From Kitasatospora azatica KCTC 9699 (lineage in GTDB: Bacteria; Actinomycetota; Actinomycetes; Streptomycetales; Streptomycetaceae): a DNA stretch of 64,000 bases. A model generated the notes under the pieces. The model made no database searches. It had not been told where the DNA came from and saw nothing but the letters and a program-made list of their open reading frames with translations. Below are positions 18,108 through 26,531 of the stretch, one piece after another (within the stretch, counting starts at the first letter, position 1; each line of letters begins with the position of its first letter). The stretch is taken from the NCBI RefSeq assembly GCF_000744785.1, contig NZ_JQMO01000003.1:1736001-1800000 (forward strand), given 5' to 3'. The translations under genes were made by a program, and so were the position numbers.

Positions 18108-19004
18108 TCAGTACCGCTCGAGAGCCGGCGGCTGCGGGGCGGCGGAGCCGGACTTGGCGAGGGTGGCGTCGAACGCCTTCTTCCAGTCGCCGTTGTCCTC
18201 GTGGGCCTTGAGCGCGTCGTCGATCGCGTCGCGCAGCACCTTGTCGTCCTTGTTCAGGCCGACGCCGTACTTCTCGGTGGAGAAGGGCTTGCCGACCACC
18301 TTGAGCTGGCCCTCGTTCTTGGCCGCGTAGCCCATCAGGATGGCGTCGTCGGTGGTGACCGCGTCGACCTCCTTGTTGAGCAGCTTGTCGACACACTGCG
18401 AGTAGGTGTCGAAGGCGGTGACGGTGGCGCCGTAGGTCTTGATCCTGTCGATCGAGGTGGAGCCGGTGGCCGTGCAGACGTTCTTGCCCTTGGTGGCGTC
18501 GGGCCCGGTGATGTCGCTGTTGTCCTTGCGGACCAGCAGGTCCTGACCGGCGATGTAGTACGGGCCGGCGAAGGACACCTGGGCCTTGCGCTTGTCGTTG
18601 ATGCTGTAGGTGCCGACGTAGTAGTCGATCTGACCGCCCGACAGCGCGGTCTCGCGGTTGGCCGAGGCGATGGTCTTCCACTCGATCTGGCTCTCCGAGA
18701 AGCCCAGGTCGGCGGCGACCATCTTGGCGACCTCGATGTCGAAGCCGTTGCGGGTGTTGGTGGTCACGTCCTCGAAACCGAGGAACGGCTGGTCGGCCTT
18801 GGCACCGATGACCAGCTTGCCGCGCTTCTTCGCGGCCGCGATGGTCGGCGAACCGTCCAGCTTCGCGTCCGTCTTCACCGGGTAGGCGGCGGCCTTCACG
18901 GAGCTGTCCGTGCTCGCGGACGGCGAGCCGCTCTTGCCGCAGGCGGCGGTCGCGGCCAGGGCCAGCACGGCCAGGGCAGCGGCAGAGGTACGGCGGTTGA
19001 GCAT
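18108..19004 (-). CDS. gluB: Glutamate-binding lipoprotein GluB
   Basis: The substrate-capturing subunit of the importer, with 298 residues. A signal peptide ends in the lipobox ATAAC with Cys22 as the lipid attachment site (LALAATAACGKS). The mature part is a bacterial family 3 periplasmic-binding fold: KLVIGAKADQPFLGFEDVTT near its start, FDIEVAKMVAADLG, then DYYVGTYSINDKRKAQVSFA. The arginine and aspartate that usually bind the amino-acid backbone cannot be assigned with certainty by eye. It lies between the ATPase gene (38-base gap) and the permeases. Confidence 0.9.
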   Translation of the reverse strand: MLNRRTSAAALAVLALAATAACGKSGSPSASTDSSVKAAAYPVKTDAKLDGSPTIAAAKKRGKLVIGAKADQPFLGFEDVTTNTRNGFDIEVAKMVAADLGFSESQIEWKTIASANRETALSGGQIDYYVGTYSINDKRKAQVSFAGPYYIAGQDLLVRKDNSDITGPDATKGKNVCTATGSTSIDRIKTYGATVTAFDTYSQCVDKLLNKEVDAVTTDDAILMGYAAKNEGQLKVVGKPFSTEKYGVGLNKDDKVLRDAIDDALKAHEDNGDWKKAFDATLAKSGSAAPQPPALERY

Positions 19005-19042
19005 GACGGGGAATCTCCTAGCGACTTCGGTGCCTGGCGGCG

Positions 19043-19807
19043 TCAGTGGTGGAGGATCTTGGAGAGGAAGTCCTGGGCGCGCTCACTGCGCGGGTTCGTG
19101 AAGAACTCCTCGGGTGTGTTCTGCTCGACGATCTTCCCGTCGGCCAGGAAGAGCACCCGGTTCGCGGCGGAGCGGGCGAAGCCCATCTCGTGGGTGACCA
19201 CGACCATGGTCATGCCCTCGGCGGCGAGGCCGCGCATCACGTCCAGCACCTCGTTGATCATTTCCGGGTCCAGCGCCGAGGTCGGCTCGTCGAAGAGCAG
19301 CACCTTGGGGTCCATGGCCAGCGCGCGGGCGATCGCCACCCGCTGCTGCTGACCGCCGGAGAGCTGGGCCGGGTACTTGTCCGCGTGGGCGGCGACGCCG
19401 ACCCGGTCCAGCAGGGCGCGCGCCTTGGCCTCGGCCTCGGGCCGCGCGGTGCGGCGCACCTTGACCTGGCCGAGAACCACGTTCTCCAGCACGGTCTTGT
19501 GCGCGAAGAGGTTGAAGGACTGGAAGACCATGCCGACCTCGGCCCGCAGCTTGGCCAGTTCGCGGCCCTCGGCGGGCAGTGGCTCGCCGTCGACCGTGAT
19601 GGAGCCGGTGTCGATGGTCTCCAGCCGGTTGATGGTGCGGCAGAGCGTCGACTTGCCCGAGCCCGAGGGGCCGATCAGCACCACGACCTCGCCCTGGTGG
19701 ATCGTCAGGTCGATGTCCTGGAGCACATGGTGGCTGCCGAAGGACTTGTTGACCCCGGCCAGCACCACCAGCGGGGTCGCCGGACGGTCCGTAGTCGTCT
19801 CGGTCAT
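19043..19807 (-). CDS. gluA: Glutamate ABC transporter ATP-binding protein GluA
   Basis: The 254-residue ATPase that powers glutamate uptake. Walker A is GPSGSGKST, the signature LSGGQQQRVAIARALAM is intact, and Walker B with its following residues reads VLLFDEPTSALDPEM. The switch histidine is present in VVVTHEMGFAR. It is the first gene of the gluABCD operon and is divergent from the response regulator gene; the 292-base gap between them must hold both promoters. Polar amino-acid ATPases of this type are very similar to each other, so glutamate specificity is taken from the operon as a whole. Confidence 0.93.
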   Translation of the reverse strand: MTETTTDRPATPLVVLAGVNKSFGSHHVLQDIDLTIHQGEVVVLIGPSGSGKSTLCRTINRLETIDTGSITVDGEPLPAEGRELAKLRAEVGMVFQSFNLFAHKTVLENVVLGQVKVRRTARPEAEAKARALLDRVGVAAHADKYPAQLSGGQQQRVAIARALAMDPKVLLFDEPTSALDPEMINEVLDVMRGLAAEGMTMVVVTHEMGFARSAANRVLFLADGKIVEQNTPEEFFTNPRSERAQDFLSKILHH

Positions 19808-20099
19808 GGCGCCCCTGCCCTCTGGAGTTCGTCGGGGCGAAGCGACTCCCCCCGATGTTCGACGTGCGATGCACCGGGGGCTGTGGCCGGCGGAGCACGC
19901 AGCCCCCGGTGAAATTTGACCCTAGGTTGGTTGATCGGGTGTCGTCAGTGCATCTGAGCAGAACTTGAGCATCACGAAAGGGCCACGTGCCCGCCACGGT
20001 CCCGGTCGGGGCTGGCCCGGGCGCCCCGGCGTGGGGGAGGATGGCCGCTTCGTCGGCAGCCTGCGGCTACCGGCCGGTTACCCAGTAGGAAGGTGTGGG
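19808..20099. other. Divergent intergenic region gluA / response regulator
   Basis: This gap has no supported gene; the reading frame that opens at 19965 on the plus strand is the upstream extension of the regulator gene. An AT-richer patch at about 19908-19960 probably contains the promoters, but I could not assign convincing -35/-10 pairs. Confidence 0.5.
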
Positions 20100-20843
20100 A
20101 TGCGGCTGCTCCTCGTCGAGGACGACGACCGGGTCGCGGCGGCGCTGGTCGCCGTGCTGAGCCGGCACGGCTTCCAGGTGCGGCACGCGCGCAGCGGGCA
20201 CGAGGCGTTGGACGCCCTGGTGCCGGACGGCAACGACCCCTACCGGGTGGTGCTGCTCGACCTCGGACTGCCCGACCGGGACGGCTTCGAGGTGTGCAGC
20301 CGGATCCGGGCCGGCAGCGGGGTCCCGGTGATCATGGTGACCGCGCGGGCCGACATCCGTTCCCGGATCCACGGCCTGAACCTGGGCGCCGACGACTACA
20401 TCACCAAGCCCTACGACATGGGCGAGCTGCTCGCCCGGATCCACGCGGTGGCCCGGCGCTTCCAGCCCGCCCCGGCCGGCCCGCCGGCCGGCGGCCCCGA
20501 GACGCCCGCCGGACCGGGCTCGCTGGAGTCCTGGGGGATCAGCATCGACCGCGAGCGCCGCCGGGTCAGCGTGGACGGACGCGATGTGCCGCTCACCCGC
20601 AAGGAGTTCGACCTGCTCGCGCTGCTCGCCCAGAGCCCGGGCGTGGTCTACCGGCGCGAGCAGATCTTCAGCGAGGTCTGGCGCAGCGGCTGGGAGGGCA
20701 ACGGCCGCACCCTCGAGGTGCACATCGGCTCGCTGCGCACCAAACTCGCGCTGCCCGGCCTGGTCGAGGCGGTGCGCGGGGTCGGCTACCGGCTGATCCC
20801 GCAGTCGCCCGCACCGGAGCCGACCTCAGAGAGCGCTCCCTAG
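20100..20843 (+). CDS. OmpR-family two-component response regulator
   Basis: A 247-residue DNA-binding response regulator. The receiver domain has the acidic pair E7-D8-D9, the phosphoacceptor Asp54 (VVLLDLGLPDRDGF) and Lys103 (DDYITKPYDMGEL). The C-terminal winged helix begins near residue 140 (ISIDRERRRVSVDGRDVPLT) and includes VVYRREQIFSEVW and a GYRLI end. An Ala/Pro/Gly linker separates the two domains. ATG 20100 is chosen for the AGGAAGG site ten bases upstream; the longer frame from 19965 lacks homology. The partner kinase starts two bases after the stop. Target genes are unknown; the neighbouring glu operon and the TAXI protein are candidates. Confidence 0.9.
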   Translation: MRLLLVEDDDRVAAALVAVLSRHGFQVRHARSGHEALDALVPDGNDPYRVVLLDLGLPDRDGFEVCSRIRAGSGVPVIMVTARADIRSRIHGLNLGADDYITKPYDMGELLARIHAVARRFQPAPAGPPAGGPETPAGPGSLESWGISIDRERRRVSVDGRDVPLTRKEFDLLALLAQSPGVVYRREQIFSEVWRSGWEGNGRTLEVHIGSLRTKLALPGLVEAVRGVGYRLIPQSPAPEPTSESAP

Positions 20844-20845
20844 GC

Positions 20846-22279
20846 ATGCGCACCCGCCTGCTCGGCATCCTGCTGGCCCTGATCGCCTGCGTGCTGGCCG
20901 CCCTCGGCGTGCCCCTGGCCGCCTCGATGGCCTCGACCGAGCAGATCAGCGTGGTGGTCGACCGGATGGACGACGTGGCCCGGTTCGCCCAGGAACTGCC
21001 CACCCAGGGGCTGCCCGAGCGCGGCGCGGCCGGCTCCTCGCCGGGCGTTCCGACCAGCCCCGAGACCTCGCAACTGAGCGCGCTGCGCGCCGAGGCGACC
21101 CGCTACGAGGAGCTGTACGGCGTACGGACCGGCTTCTTCCTGGCCGACGGCCGACCCCTGGCCGTGGCGCCCGCCGACTGGAAGCTGCCGACCACCGGCG
21201 CCGGGGCGCAGGCCGTCCAGGAGGCCAGGGACGGGCGGCGCAGCCGCAACCCGCCACGGGTCTGGCCCTGGACCCCCGACCGCACCCTGGTCATCGCCTC
21301 CCCGGTGGTCCGCGACGGCGATGTGGTGGCCCTGGTGGTCACCGAGTCGCCGACCGGCCCGCTGCGCGCACGGATCCTGCACCGCTGGCTCTGGCTGGGC
21401 GCCGGCGAGGCGGTCGCGATGATCGCCGCCGTGCTGCTCGCGGTCCGGCTCACCGAGTGGGTGCTGCGTCCGGTGCGCACCCTGGACCGGGCCACCCACG
21501 ACATCGCCACCGGTCGGATGAACGCCCGGGTGGCCGCGGTCGGCGGCCCGCCCGAACTGCGCCGACTGGCCACCTCGTTCAACGAGATGGCCGACCACGT
21601 GGTGATCGCCCTGGACCAGCAGCGGGCCTTCGTCGCCGACGCCTCGCACCAGCTGCGCAACCCGCTGGCCGCGCTGATGCTGCGGGTCGAACTGCTCGGC
21701 CTGGAGCTGCCCGAGGGCCACGAGATCGAGCTCTCCCAGGTCCGCGAGGAGGGCAGCCGGCTGGCCCGGGTGCTGGACGACCTGCTGGGACTGGCCACCG
21801 CCGAGGGCGGACGGCCGCAGCCGGAGGCGGTCGACCTGACCGCGCTGGTGCTGGCCCGGGTGGACGCCTGGCATCCGGTGGCCGATCAGCGCGGCATCCG
21901 GCTGGGCTGCGGGACGCCGCCGCCGGCCCGCGCCTGGACCGACCCGATCGGCTTCGGCAGCGCGCTGGACGCGGTACTGGACAACGCCCTCAAGTTCAGC
22001 CCGCCGGGCGGCCGGGTGGCCGTCACGGTGCAGCTGCGGCGGGAGGAGGTGGCGGTCACCGTGGCCGACGACGGGCCCGGGCTGACCGAGGAGGAGCTGG
22101 CCCGTGCCGGCGACCGGTTCTGGCGCAGCCCCCGGCACCAGAACGTGGACGGTTCGGGCCTGGGCCTGTCCATCGCCCGCACCCTGCTGCTGGCCGGCGG
22201 CGGCTCGCTGGACTTCGCGGCGGCCCAGCCGAACGGCCTGGCGGTCACCCTGAGCGCACCGCGCGAGCAGCGCCGCTGA
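20846..22279 (+). CDS. Two-component sensor histidine kinase
   Basis: The 477-residue kinase has a first membrane segment at about residues 8-28, an extracytoplasmic sensor of about 150 residues, a second membrane segment at about 182-202 and a HAMP domain (VLRPVRTLDRATHDIATGRM). The HisKA phosphoacceptor is His268 in FVADASHQLRNPLAALMLR. The ATPase domain shows the N box LDNALKFSPPGGRV, the G1 box DDGPGLTEEEL and GSGLGLSIARTLL. The sensor region has no feature that points to a ligand. It forms a pair with the regulator upstream. A hairpin shared with the convergent TAXI gene lies at its 3' end. Confidence 0.9.
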   Translation: MRTRLLGILLALIACVLAALGVPLAASMASTEQISVVVDRMDDVARFAQELPTQGLPERGAAGSSPGVPTSPETSQLSALRAEATRYEELYGVRTGFFLADGRPLAVAPADWKLPTTGAGAQAVQEARDGRRSRNPPRVWPWTPDRTLVIASPVVRDGDVVALVVTESPTGPLRARILHRWLWLGAGEAVAMIAAVLLAVRLTEWVLRPVRTLDRATHDIATGRMNARVAAVGGPPELRRLATSFNEMADHVVIALDQQRAFVADASHQLRNPLAALMLRVELLGLELPEGHEIELSQVREEGSRLARVLDDLLGLATAEGGRPQPEAVDLTALVLARVDAWHPVADQRGIRLGCGTPPPARAWTDPIGFGSALDAVLDNALKFSPPGGRVAVTVQLRREEVAVTVADDGPGLTEEELARAGDRFWRSPRHQNVDGSGLGLSIARTLLLAGGGSLDFAAAQPNGLAVTLSAPREQRR

Positions 22280-22301
22280 ACCGGCCTCGGCCCGTCAGGG
22301 T

Positions 22302-22327
22302 CTGACCGAGCGTCAGCACTCGGTCAG
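22302..22327. terminator. Bidirectional hairpin between the kinase and TAXI genes
   Basis: A perfect nine-base stem, CTGACCGAG (22302-22310) and CTCGGTCAG (22319-22327), with an eight-base loop. It covers the stop codon of the minus-strand gene. There is no T-run. Confidence 0.6.
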
Positions 22328-23301
22328 GGCTTGACCGAGCGGTAGTAGCGGCGCGCGCCCTCGTGCAGCGGCAGCGGGTCGGTGTAGACGGCCGTCCGCA
22401 GGTCCACCAGCTGGGCGGAGTGCACCTGGCCGCCGATCCAGTCGCGGCTGTCGATCACCGCCCTGGTCAGCCGCTCGACCAGCCGCGGGTCCAGGTCCTC
22501 GCGGGTGATCAGCAGGTTCGGCACCGCCATGGTGAGCACCGCCGGGTTCCTCGGGTAGATCCCGGCCGGCAGCACCGCGGTGCGGTAGGCGGCGGAGTCG
22601 GCGAACTGGCTGTGCAGCGCGTCGGTCAGGTCGCCCAGCGGCACGATCCGGATCGGCATGGTGCCGGCCAGGTCGGTCAGCGCCGAGGTCGGCAGCCCGC
22701 CGGACCAGAAGAACGCGTCCAGCTTCCCGGCGGCCAGCTGCTGGGCCTCGTCGCCGACCCCGAGCAGGGCGGGCTGGATCCCGTGGTCCGGGTCGATCCC
22801 GGCGGCCGTGAGCAGCCGGCGGGTCACCAGGTTGACCCCGGACTTGCTCTGGCCGACGCCCACCCTCAGGGTGCGCAGGTCCGCGACCTTCTGGATCTTG
22901 GAGTCCACCGGGACCACCAGCTGCAGGTAGTCGTCGTAGAGCCGGGCGATCGCGCGCAGCCGGTCGTCGCCCTGGCGCTGGGCCTGGTAGTCGGCCACGG
23001 CGTCGGCGGTGGCTATCGCGAAGTCGTCCCGCCCGGACGCCACCCGCTCCAGGTTGTCCACCGAGCCCTGGGAGCGGTCCAGCCGCAGTTCCACCCCGGG
23101 CAGCGCGGTGCGCAGGTACTGCTGCAGCATCGTGCCGTACCTGTCGTAGACGCCGTTGGGCACTCCGGTGGCGAAGCCGTCGACGCCCCTGGGGTAGGAG
23201 TCGGTGCCGCCGCTGGTCAGCCACCAGCCGGCCAGCAGGCCGGCCACCAGCAGCAGCGCGGCCAGGGCGGGCCACAGGCGGTGCAGGCTGGTCCTGGTCA
23301 T
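22324..23301 (-). CDS. TAXI-family TRAP transporter solute-binding protein
   Basis: A 325-residue binding protein with an N-terminal hydrophobic segment at about residues 8-28 that acts as a signal peptide or anchor. The TAXI family layout is seen: TGVPNGVYDRYGTMLQQYLR near the N-terminus, GSVDNLERVASGRDDFAIAT and the central FWSGGLPTSALTDLAG. In other bacteria these proteins feed TRAP membrane subunits, but none is encoded nearby. In Streptomyces the gene is regularly found beside this two-component pair, so it may be an accessory ligand sensor for the kinase; that is inference. A CAGGAT hexamer seven bases before the ATG suggests a leaderless start, though the first base is atypical. Confidence 0.82.
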   Translation of the reverse strand: MTRTSLHRLWPALAALLLVAGLLAGWWLTSGGTDSYPRGVDGFATGVPNGVYDRYGTMLQQYLRTALPGVELRLDRSQGSVDNLERVASGRDDFAIATADAVADYQAQRQGDDRLRAIARLYDDYLQLVVPVDSKIQKVADLRTLRVGVGQSKSGVNLVTRRLLTAAGIDPDHGIQPALLGVGDEAQQLAAGKLDAFFWSGGLPTSALTDLAGTMPIRIVPLGDLTDALHSQFADSAAYRTAVLPAGIYPRNPAVLTMAVPNLLITREDLDPRLVERLTRAVIDSRDWIGGQVHSAQLVDLRTAVYTDPLPLHEGARRYYRSVKP

Positions 23302-23380
23302 GCGGGGGATCCTGCCAGGCCACGGCCCCCGGCGGGAGGGCGGGCGGCAAACCGTTGCCGGACGGCAAGCCGGCTGCCCT

Positions 23381-23393
23381 TACCCTTGCTGCT
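23381..23393 (+). promoter_or_regulatory. Candidate leaderless promoter (-10) for miaB
   Basis: TACCCT at 23381-23386 lies seven bases before the GTG at 23394. No Shine-Dalgarno sequence precedes either this GTG or the ATG two codons later, which supports a leaderless transcript. Confidence 0.5.
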
Positions 23394-24926
23394 GTGGGTA
23401 TGGGAGAGAGCTTGCGAACTTACAAGGTCGTCACGCACGGCTGTCAGATGAACGTCCACGACTCGGAGCGCCTCGCGGGGCTGCTGGAGGACGCCGGATA
23501 CGTGAAGGCCGACCAGGTCGGGGACCCGGACCTGGTGGTCTTCAACACCTGCGCGGTGCGCGAGAACGCCGACAACAAGCTGTACGGCAACCTCGGGCAG
23601 CTCGCCCCGGCCAAGACCCGCCACAAGGACATGCAGATCGCCGTCGGCGGCTGCCTGGCCCAGAAGGACCGCGACACCATCGTGCGCAAGGCGCCCTGGG
23701 TCGACGTGGTCTTCGGCACCCACAACATCGGTCACCTGCCGGCGCTGCTGGAGCGGGCCCGGGTCGAGCAGCAGGCCCAGGTGGAGATCCTGGAGTCGCT
23801 GGAGACCTTCCCCTCGACGCTGCCCACCCGCCGCGAGTCGGCCTACGCCGCCTGGGTGGCGATCTCGGTCGGCTGCAACAACACCTGCACCTTCTGCATC
23901 GTCCCGGCGCTGCGCGGCAAGGAGGAGGACCGCCGCCCCGGCGACGTGCTCGCCGAGGTCGAGGCGCTGGTCGGCGAGGGCGTCATCGAGGTGACCCTGC
24001 TCGGCCAGAACGTCAACGCTTACGGCTCCGACCTGGGCGACCGCGAGGCCTTCTCCAAGCTGCTGCGGGCCTGCGGCCAGATCGAGGGCTTGGAGCGGGT
24101 CCGCTTCACCTCCCCGCACCCGCGCGACTTCACCGACGACGTGATCGCCGCGATGGCCGAGACCCCGAACGTGATGCACCAGCTGCACATGCCGCTGCAG
24201 TCCGGCTCGGACACCGTGCTGCGCGCGATGAAGCGCTCGTACCGCCAGGAGCGGTTCCTCGGGATCATCAACAAGGTCCGCGAGGCGATGCCGGACGCCG
24301 CCATCTCCACCGACATCATCGTGGGCTTCCCCGGCGAGACCGACGAGGACTTCGAGCAGACCCTGCACGTGGTCCGGGAGGCGCGGTTCACCAACGCCTT
24401 CACCTTCCAGTACTCCAAGCGGCCCGGCACCCCGGCGGCCGAGATGGACCAGCAGGTCCCCAAGGCCGTGGTGCAGGAGCGCTACGACCGGCTGATCGCC
24501 CTCCAGGAGGAGATCTCCTGGGCGGAGAACAAGAAGCAGGTCGGCCGCACCCTGGAGATCCTGGTCGCCGAGGGCGAGGGCAAGAAGGACAGCCGGACCG
24601 ACCGGCTCTCCGGCCGCGCGCCCGACAACCGGCTGGTCCACTTCGACCCGAGCTTGCGAGGGCCGAACGACCAGCACAGCACCCGCCCGAGCGAGCCGGT
24701 CCGGCCGGGCGACGTGGTGACCGTCGAGATCACCTACGCCGCCCCGCACCACCTGCTCGCCGAAGGCCCGATGCTCGGCGTGCGGCGCACCCGGGCCGGC
24801 GACGCCTGGGAGAAGCGCAACGCAGCCCCGGCGCCGAAGCCCGCCGGAGTGATGCTCGGGCTGCCGACCATCGGCGCCCCCGCCCCGCAGAGTGCCGCGC
24901 CCAGCAACGGTTGCGGCTGCGACTGA
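23394..24926 (+). CDS. miaB: tRNA-2-methylthio-N6-dimethylallyladenosine37 synthase MiaB
   Basis: MiaB adds the methylthio group to isopentenyl-adenosine at position 37 of tRNAs that read UNN codons, after MiaA has added the isopentenyl group; miaA lies 3 kb downstream. The product (510 residues) has the three N-terminal cluster cysteines in VTHGCQMNVHDSE, FNTCAVRE and VGGCLAQ, and the radical-SAM triad in SVGCNNTCTFCIVPALRG. A TRAM domain follows near residue 380, and the C-terminus ends in a Cys-rich NGCGCD. Start choice: GTG 23394, seven bases after TACCCT; the in-frame ATG at 23400 is the alternative. Confidence 0.94.
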   Translation: MGMGESLRTYKVVTHGCQMNVHDSERLAGLLEDAGYVKADQVGDPDLVVFNTCAVRENADNKLYGNLGQLAPAKTRHKDMQIAVGGCLAQKDRDTIVRKAPWVDVVFGTHNIGHLPALLERARVEQQAQVEILESLETFPSTLPTRRESAYAAWVAISVGCNNTCTFCIVPALRGKEEDRRPGDVLAEVEALVGEGVIEVTLLGQNVNAYGSDLGDREAFSKLLRACGQIEGLERVRFTSPHPRDFTDDVIAAMAETPNVMHQLHMPLQSGSDTVLRAMKRSYRQERFLGIINKVREAMPDAAISTDIIVGFPGETDEDFEQTLHVVREARFTNAFTFQYSKRPGTPAAEMDQQVPKAVVQERYDRLIALQEEISWAENKKQVGRTLEILVAEGEGKKDSRTDRLSGRAPDNRLVHFDPSLRGPNDQHSTRPSEPVRPGDVVTVEITYAAPHHLLAEGPMLGVRRTRAGDAWEKRNAAPAPKPAGVMLGLPTIGAPAPQSAAPSNGCGCD

Positions 24927-24949
24927 CCAGGGCGGTTCGGGGCGGCGGC

Positions 24950-24962
24950 TAGAGTGATCCAC
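24950..24962 (+). promoter_or_regulatory. Candidate leaderless promoter (-10) for the LigB-like gene
   Basis: TAGAGT at 24950-24955, then seven bases, then ATG at 24963; no ribosome-binding site. The spacing equals that at rimO, miaB and dapF. Confidence 0.5.
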
Positions 24963-25661
24963 ATGCTGGTCGCCGCCGCCGTCTGCCCCTGTCCGCCACT
25001 GCTGGTCCCCGAGGTCGCCTCGGGGGCGGCCGCCGAACTGGACGGGTTGCGGGCGGCCTGTGCGGCTGCGGTCGGCGAGCTGCTGGCCGCCGGTCCCGAG
25101 CTGCTGGTGCTGGTCGGCGACGGCCCGCAGGCCGAGGTCTGGACCGAGGGCGGCCTCGGCTCCTTCCAGCGCTTCGGTGTGCCCCGAGCCGTCCGGCTGC
25201 CGTCCGGCGGGGTCGAGGGGCCCGAACTCAGCCCGGCGCTCAGCGTCGGCGCGTGGCTGCTCGAACAGGCCGAGGCCGCGCTGCCCACCCATGCCTGCGC
25301 GGTACCGGCCGACGCGCCGGCCGACCGGATGCTCGGACTGGGCCAGGGGCTGGCCGGGCTGGCCGACCGGGTCGGGCTGCTGGTGCTCGGCGACGGCAGC
25401 GCCCGCCGCTCGCTGAAGGCACCCGGCTACCTGGACGAGCGGGCCGAGGACTTCGACGCCGAGCTGGCGCGGGCGCTGGGCTCGGCCGACACCGAGGCGC
25501 TGGCCGCGCTGGACCCCGGGCTCTGCGCGGAGCTGCTGGTGGCCGGGCGGGCGCCCTGGCAGGTACTGGCCGGGGCGGCCCGGGGCACCGGGCTGGGCGG
25601 CCGGCTGCGGTACGCCGAGGCGCCGTACGGGGTGGGGTACTTCGTGGCGTCCTGGAGCTGA
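24963..25661 (+). CDS. Class III extradiol dioxygenase LigB-like protein
   Basis: The product (232 residues) resembles the LigB-like class III extradiol ring-cleavage dioxygenase fold, recognised from its start (MLVAAAVCPCPPLLVPEVAS) and LLAAGPELLVLVGDGPQ. The iron-binding histidines of true extradiol enzymes are not evident: only one histidine (PTHACAVP) is obvious, so it may not be a dioxygenase. Related proteins occupy the same place between miaB and miaA in Streptomyces without a known function. The upstream in-frame GTG at 24954 is within the promoter and was not used. Confidence 0.75.
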   Translation: MLVAAAVCPCPPLLVPEVASGAAAELDGLRAACAAAVGELLAAGPELLVLVGDGPQAEVWTEGGLGSFQRFGVPRAVRLPSGGVEGPELSPALSVGAWLLEQAEAALPTHACAVPADAPADRMLGLGQGLAGLADRVGLLVLGDGSARRSLKAPGYLDERAEDFDAELARALGSADTEALAALDPGLCAELLVAGRAPWQVLAGAARGTGLGGRLRYAEAPYGVGYFVASWS

Positions 25662-25673
25662 TCCCCAGAACGC

Positions 25674-25713
25674 AGCCGGACAGCCGGACAGCCGGACAGC
25701 CGGACAGCCGGAC
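25674..25713. repeat. Tandem repeat, AGCCGGAC x5
   Basis: Five perfect copies of the eight-base unit AGCCGGAC run from 25674 to 25713, just after the LigB-like gene. The last copy forms part of the left arm of the following terminator hairpin. Confidence 0.9.
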
Positions 25714-25752
25714 GGGGCCGGGCGATCCGATCCGCCCGGCCCCGTCCGGCTG
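25705..25752. terminator. Perfect 20-bp bidirectional terminator hairpin
   Basis: Left arm 25705-25724 and right arm 25733-25752 are perfectly complementary over 20 bases with the eight-base loop ATCCGATC. It sits between convergent genes (LigB-like and antitoxin-like) and ends 16 bases from the stop of the latter. Confidence 0.8.
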
Positions 25753-25767
25753 TGCTCAGCTCGCTGC

Positions 25768-26043
25768 TCAGCTCTCCTTGGCGCCCGGCTCCTCCGGCTT
25801 GGCCGGCTCGCCGTGCTCGTCCGGCTTCTCGGCGAAGCCGTCGACCGCGCCCTTGGCCTTCTCGGTGCCGGTGGCGATCTTGTCGCTGTACTTCCCCTTG
25901 GTGGCCTTGTCGATCGCGCCGCCGGCCTTGTCCACCAACTCGTCGATCTTCTCGTTGTGCTGGCCGGCCAGGTGGCTCGCCTTCTCCTTGAGGTCCGTGG
26001 CGAGCTCCTCGGCCTTGCCCTTGAGGTTGTCCATCAGGCCCAT
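25768..26043 (-). CDS. Antitoxin-like Rv0909 family protein (short form, internal start)
   Basis: This is the second half of the frame above translated from its own ATG at 26043, with AGGAG eight bases upstream, giving 91 residues. The sequence is highly charged, helical and rich in Lys, Ala, Asp and Glu (KGKAEELATDLKEKASHLAG), typical of MT0933-like antitoxins. In Mycobacterium tuberculosis Rv0909 pairs with toxin Rv0910; here there is no partner gene, and such orphan members are common in Streptomyces. The acidic Pro-rich C-terminus (AEKPDEHGEPAKPEEPGAKE) is probably disordered. Confidence 0.7.
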   Translation of the reverse strand: MGLMDNLKGKAEELATDLKEKASHLAGQHNEKIDELVDKAGGAIDKATKGKYSDKIATGTEKAKGAVDGFAEKPDEHGEPAKPEEPGAKES

Positions 26044-26412
26044 GGCTTCGTCTCCTGTGTCAGGCCGCTCGGGTCGGCGCTGCGGATGGCTGTCCTCCGC
26101 CGGTGCCGCACCCTGGGCCACCGCGGCGACGGCGGCGGCCAGCAGCTCGGCGACGTCGGGCGCCAAGCCCTCCGGCAGCGCCACCCCCTCGCTCGGCGCC
26201 TCCGCCGCCGGGCCGGCCTCCGGAGCCGTCCGGGCACTCGGCACGCCGGGCGGCGGCTCCTGCTCCGTACGGCTCTCGGGGGCCAGCACGGCGACGGCGC
26301 CCCCCTCGGCGGCCTCGGCCGTCGGTGTCGTGGTGGCCGTCACCGTGGTGGCGGTGGCTGCGGTGGTCGTGGTGGCGGGCTCCCGGCGGCGGAACCAACT
26401 GAAAACACCCAT
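25768..26412 (-). CDS. Acidic low-complexity protein fused in frame to an Rv0909-type antitoxin domain (long form)
   Basis: The frame runs from ATG 26412 (preceded by GGGAGAAG) to 25768, 214 residues, with no internal stop. Residues 1-123 are a basic start (MGVFSWFRRREP) followed by a Thr-, Ala- and Pro-rich region. Residues 124-214 match the small MT0933/Rv0909-type antitoxin family: MGLMDNLKGKAEELATDLKE, then DKAGGAIDKATKGKYSDKIA. In relatives these are usually two genes, from memory of Streptomyces annotation. A good ribosome-binding site in front of the second part (see next entry) suggests that both a long and a short product may be made. No RelE- or Rv0910-type toxin gene adjoins. Confidence 0.55.
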   Translation of the reverse strand: MGVFSWFRRREPATTTTAATATTVTATTTPTAEAAEGGAVAVLAPESRTEQEPPPGVPSARTAPEAGPAAEAPSEGVALPEGLAPDVAELLAAAVAAVAQGAAPAEDSHPQRRPERPDTGDEAMGLMDNLKGKAEELATDLKEKASHLAGQHNEKIDELVDKAGGAIDKATKGKYSDKIATGTEKAKGAVDGFAEKPDEHGEPAKPEEPGAKES

Positions 26413-26531
26413 ATCTTCTCCCAAGCTACGCGGTCTGCGGCGGACTCGGCCGCATCCGCGACCGCCAATCGGGCAACGACCCGGGTAGGGGGTGGTCACG
26501 TCGCTCGTTCGAGTGGGGGTTGGATCTTTGC

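Noticed and set aside
25674..25713. The five-copy AGCCGGAC run as a CRISPR array
   Set aside because: Units are contiguous with no spacers and no cas genes are in the window.
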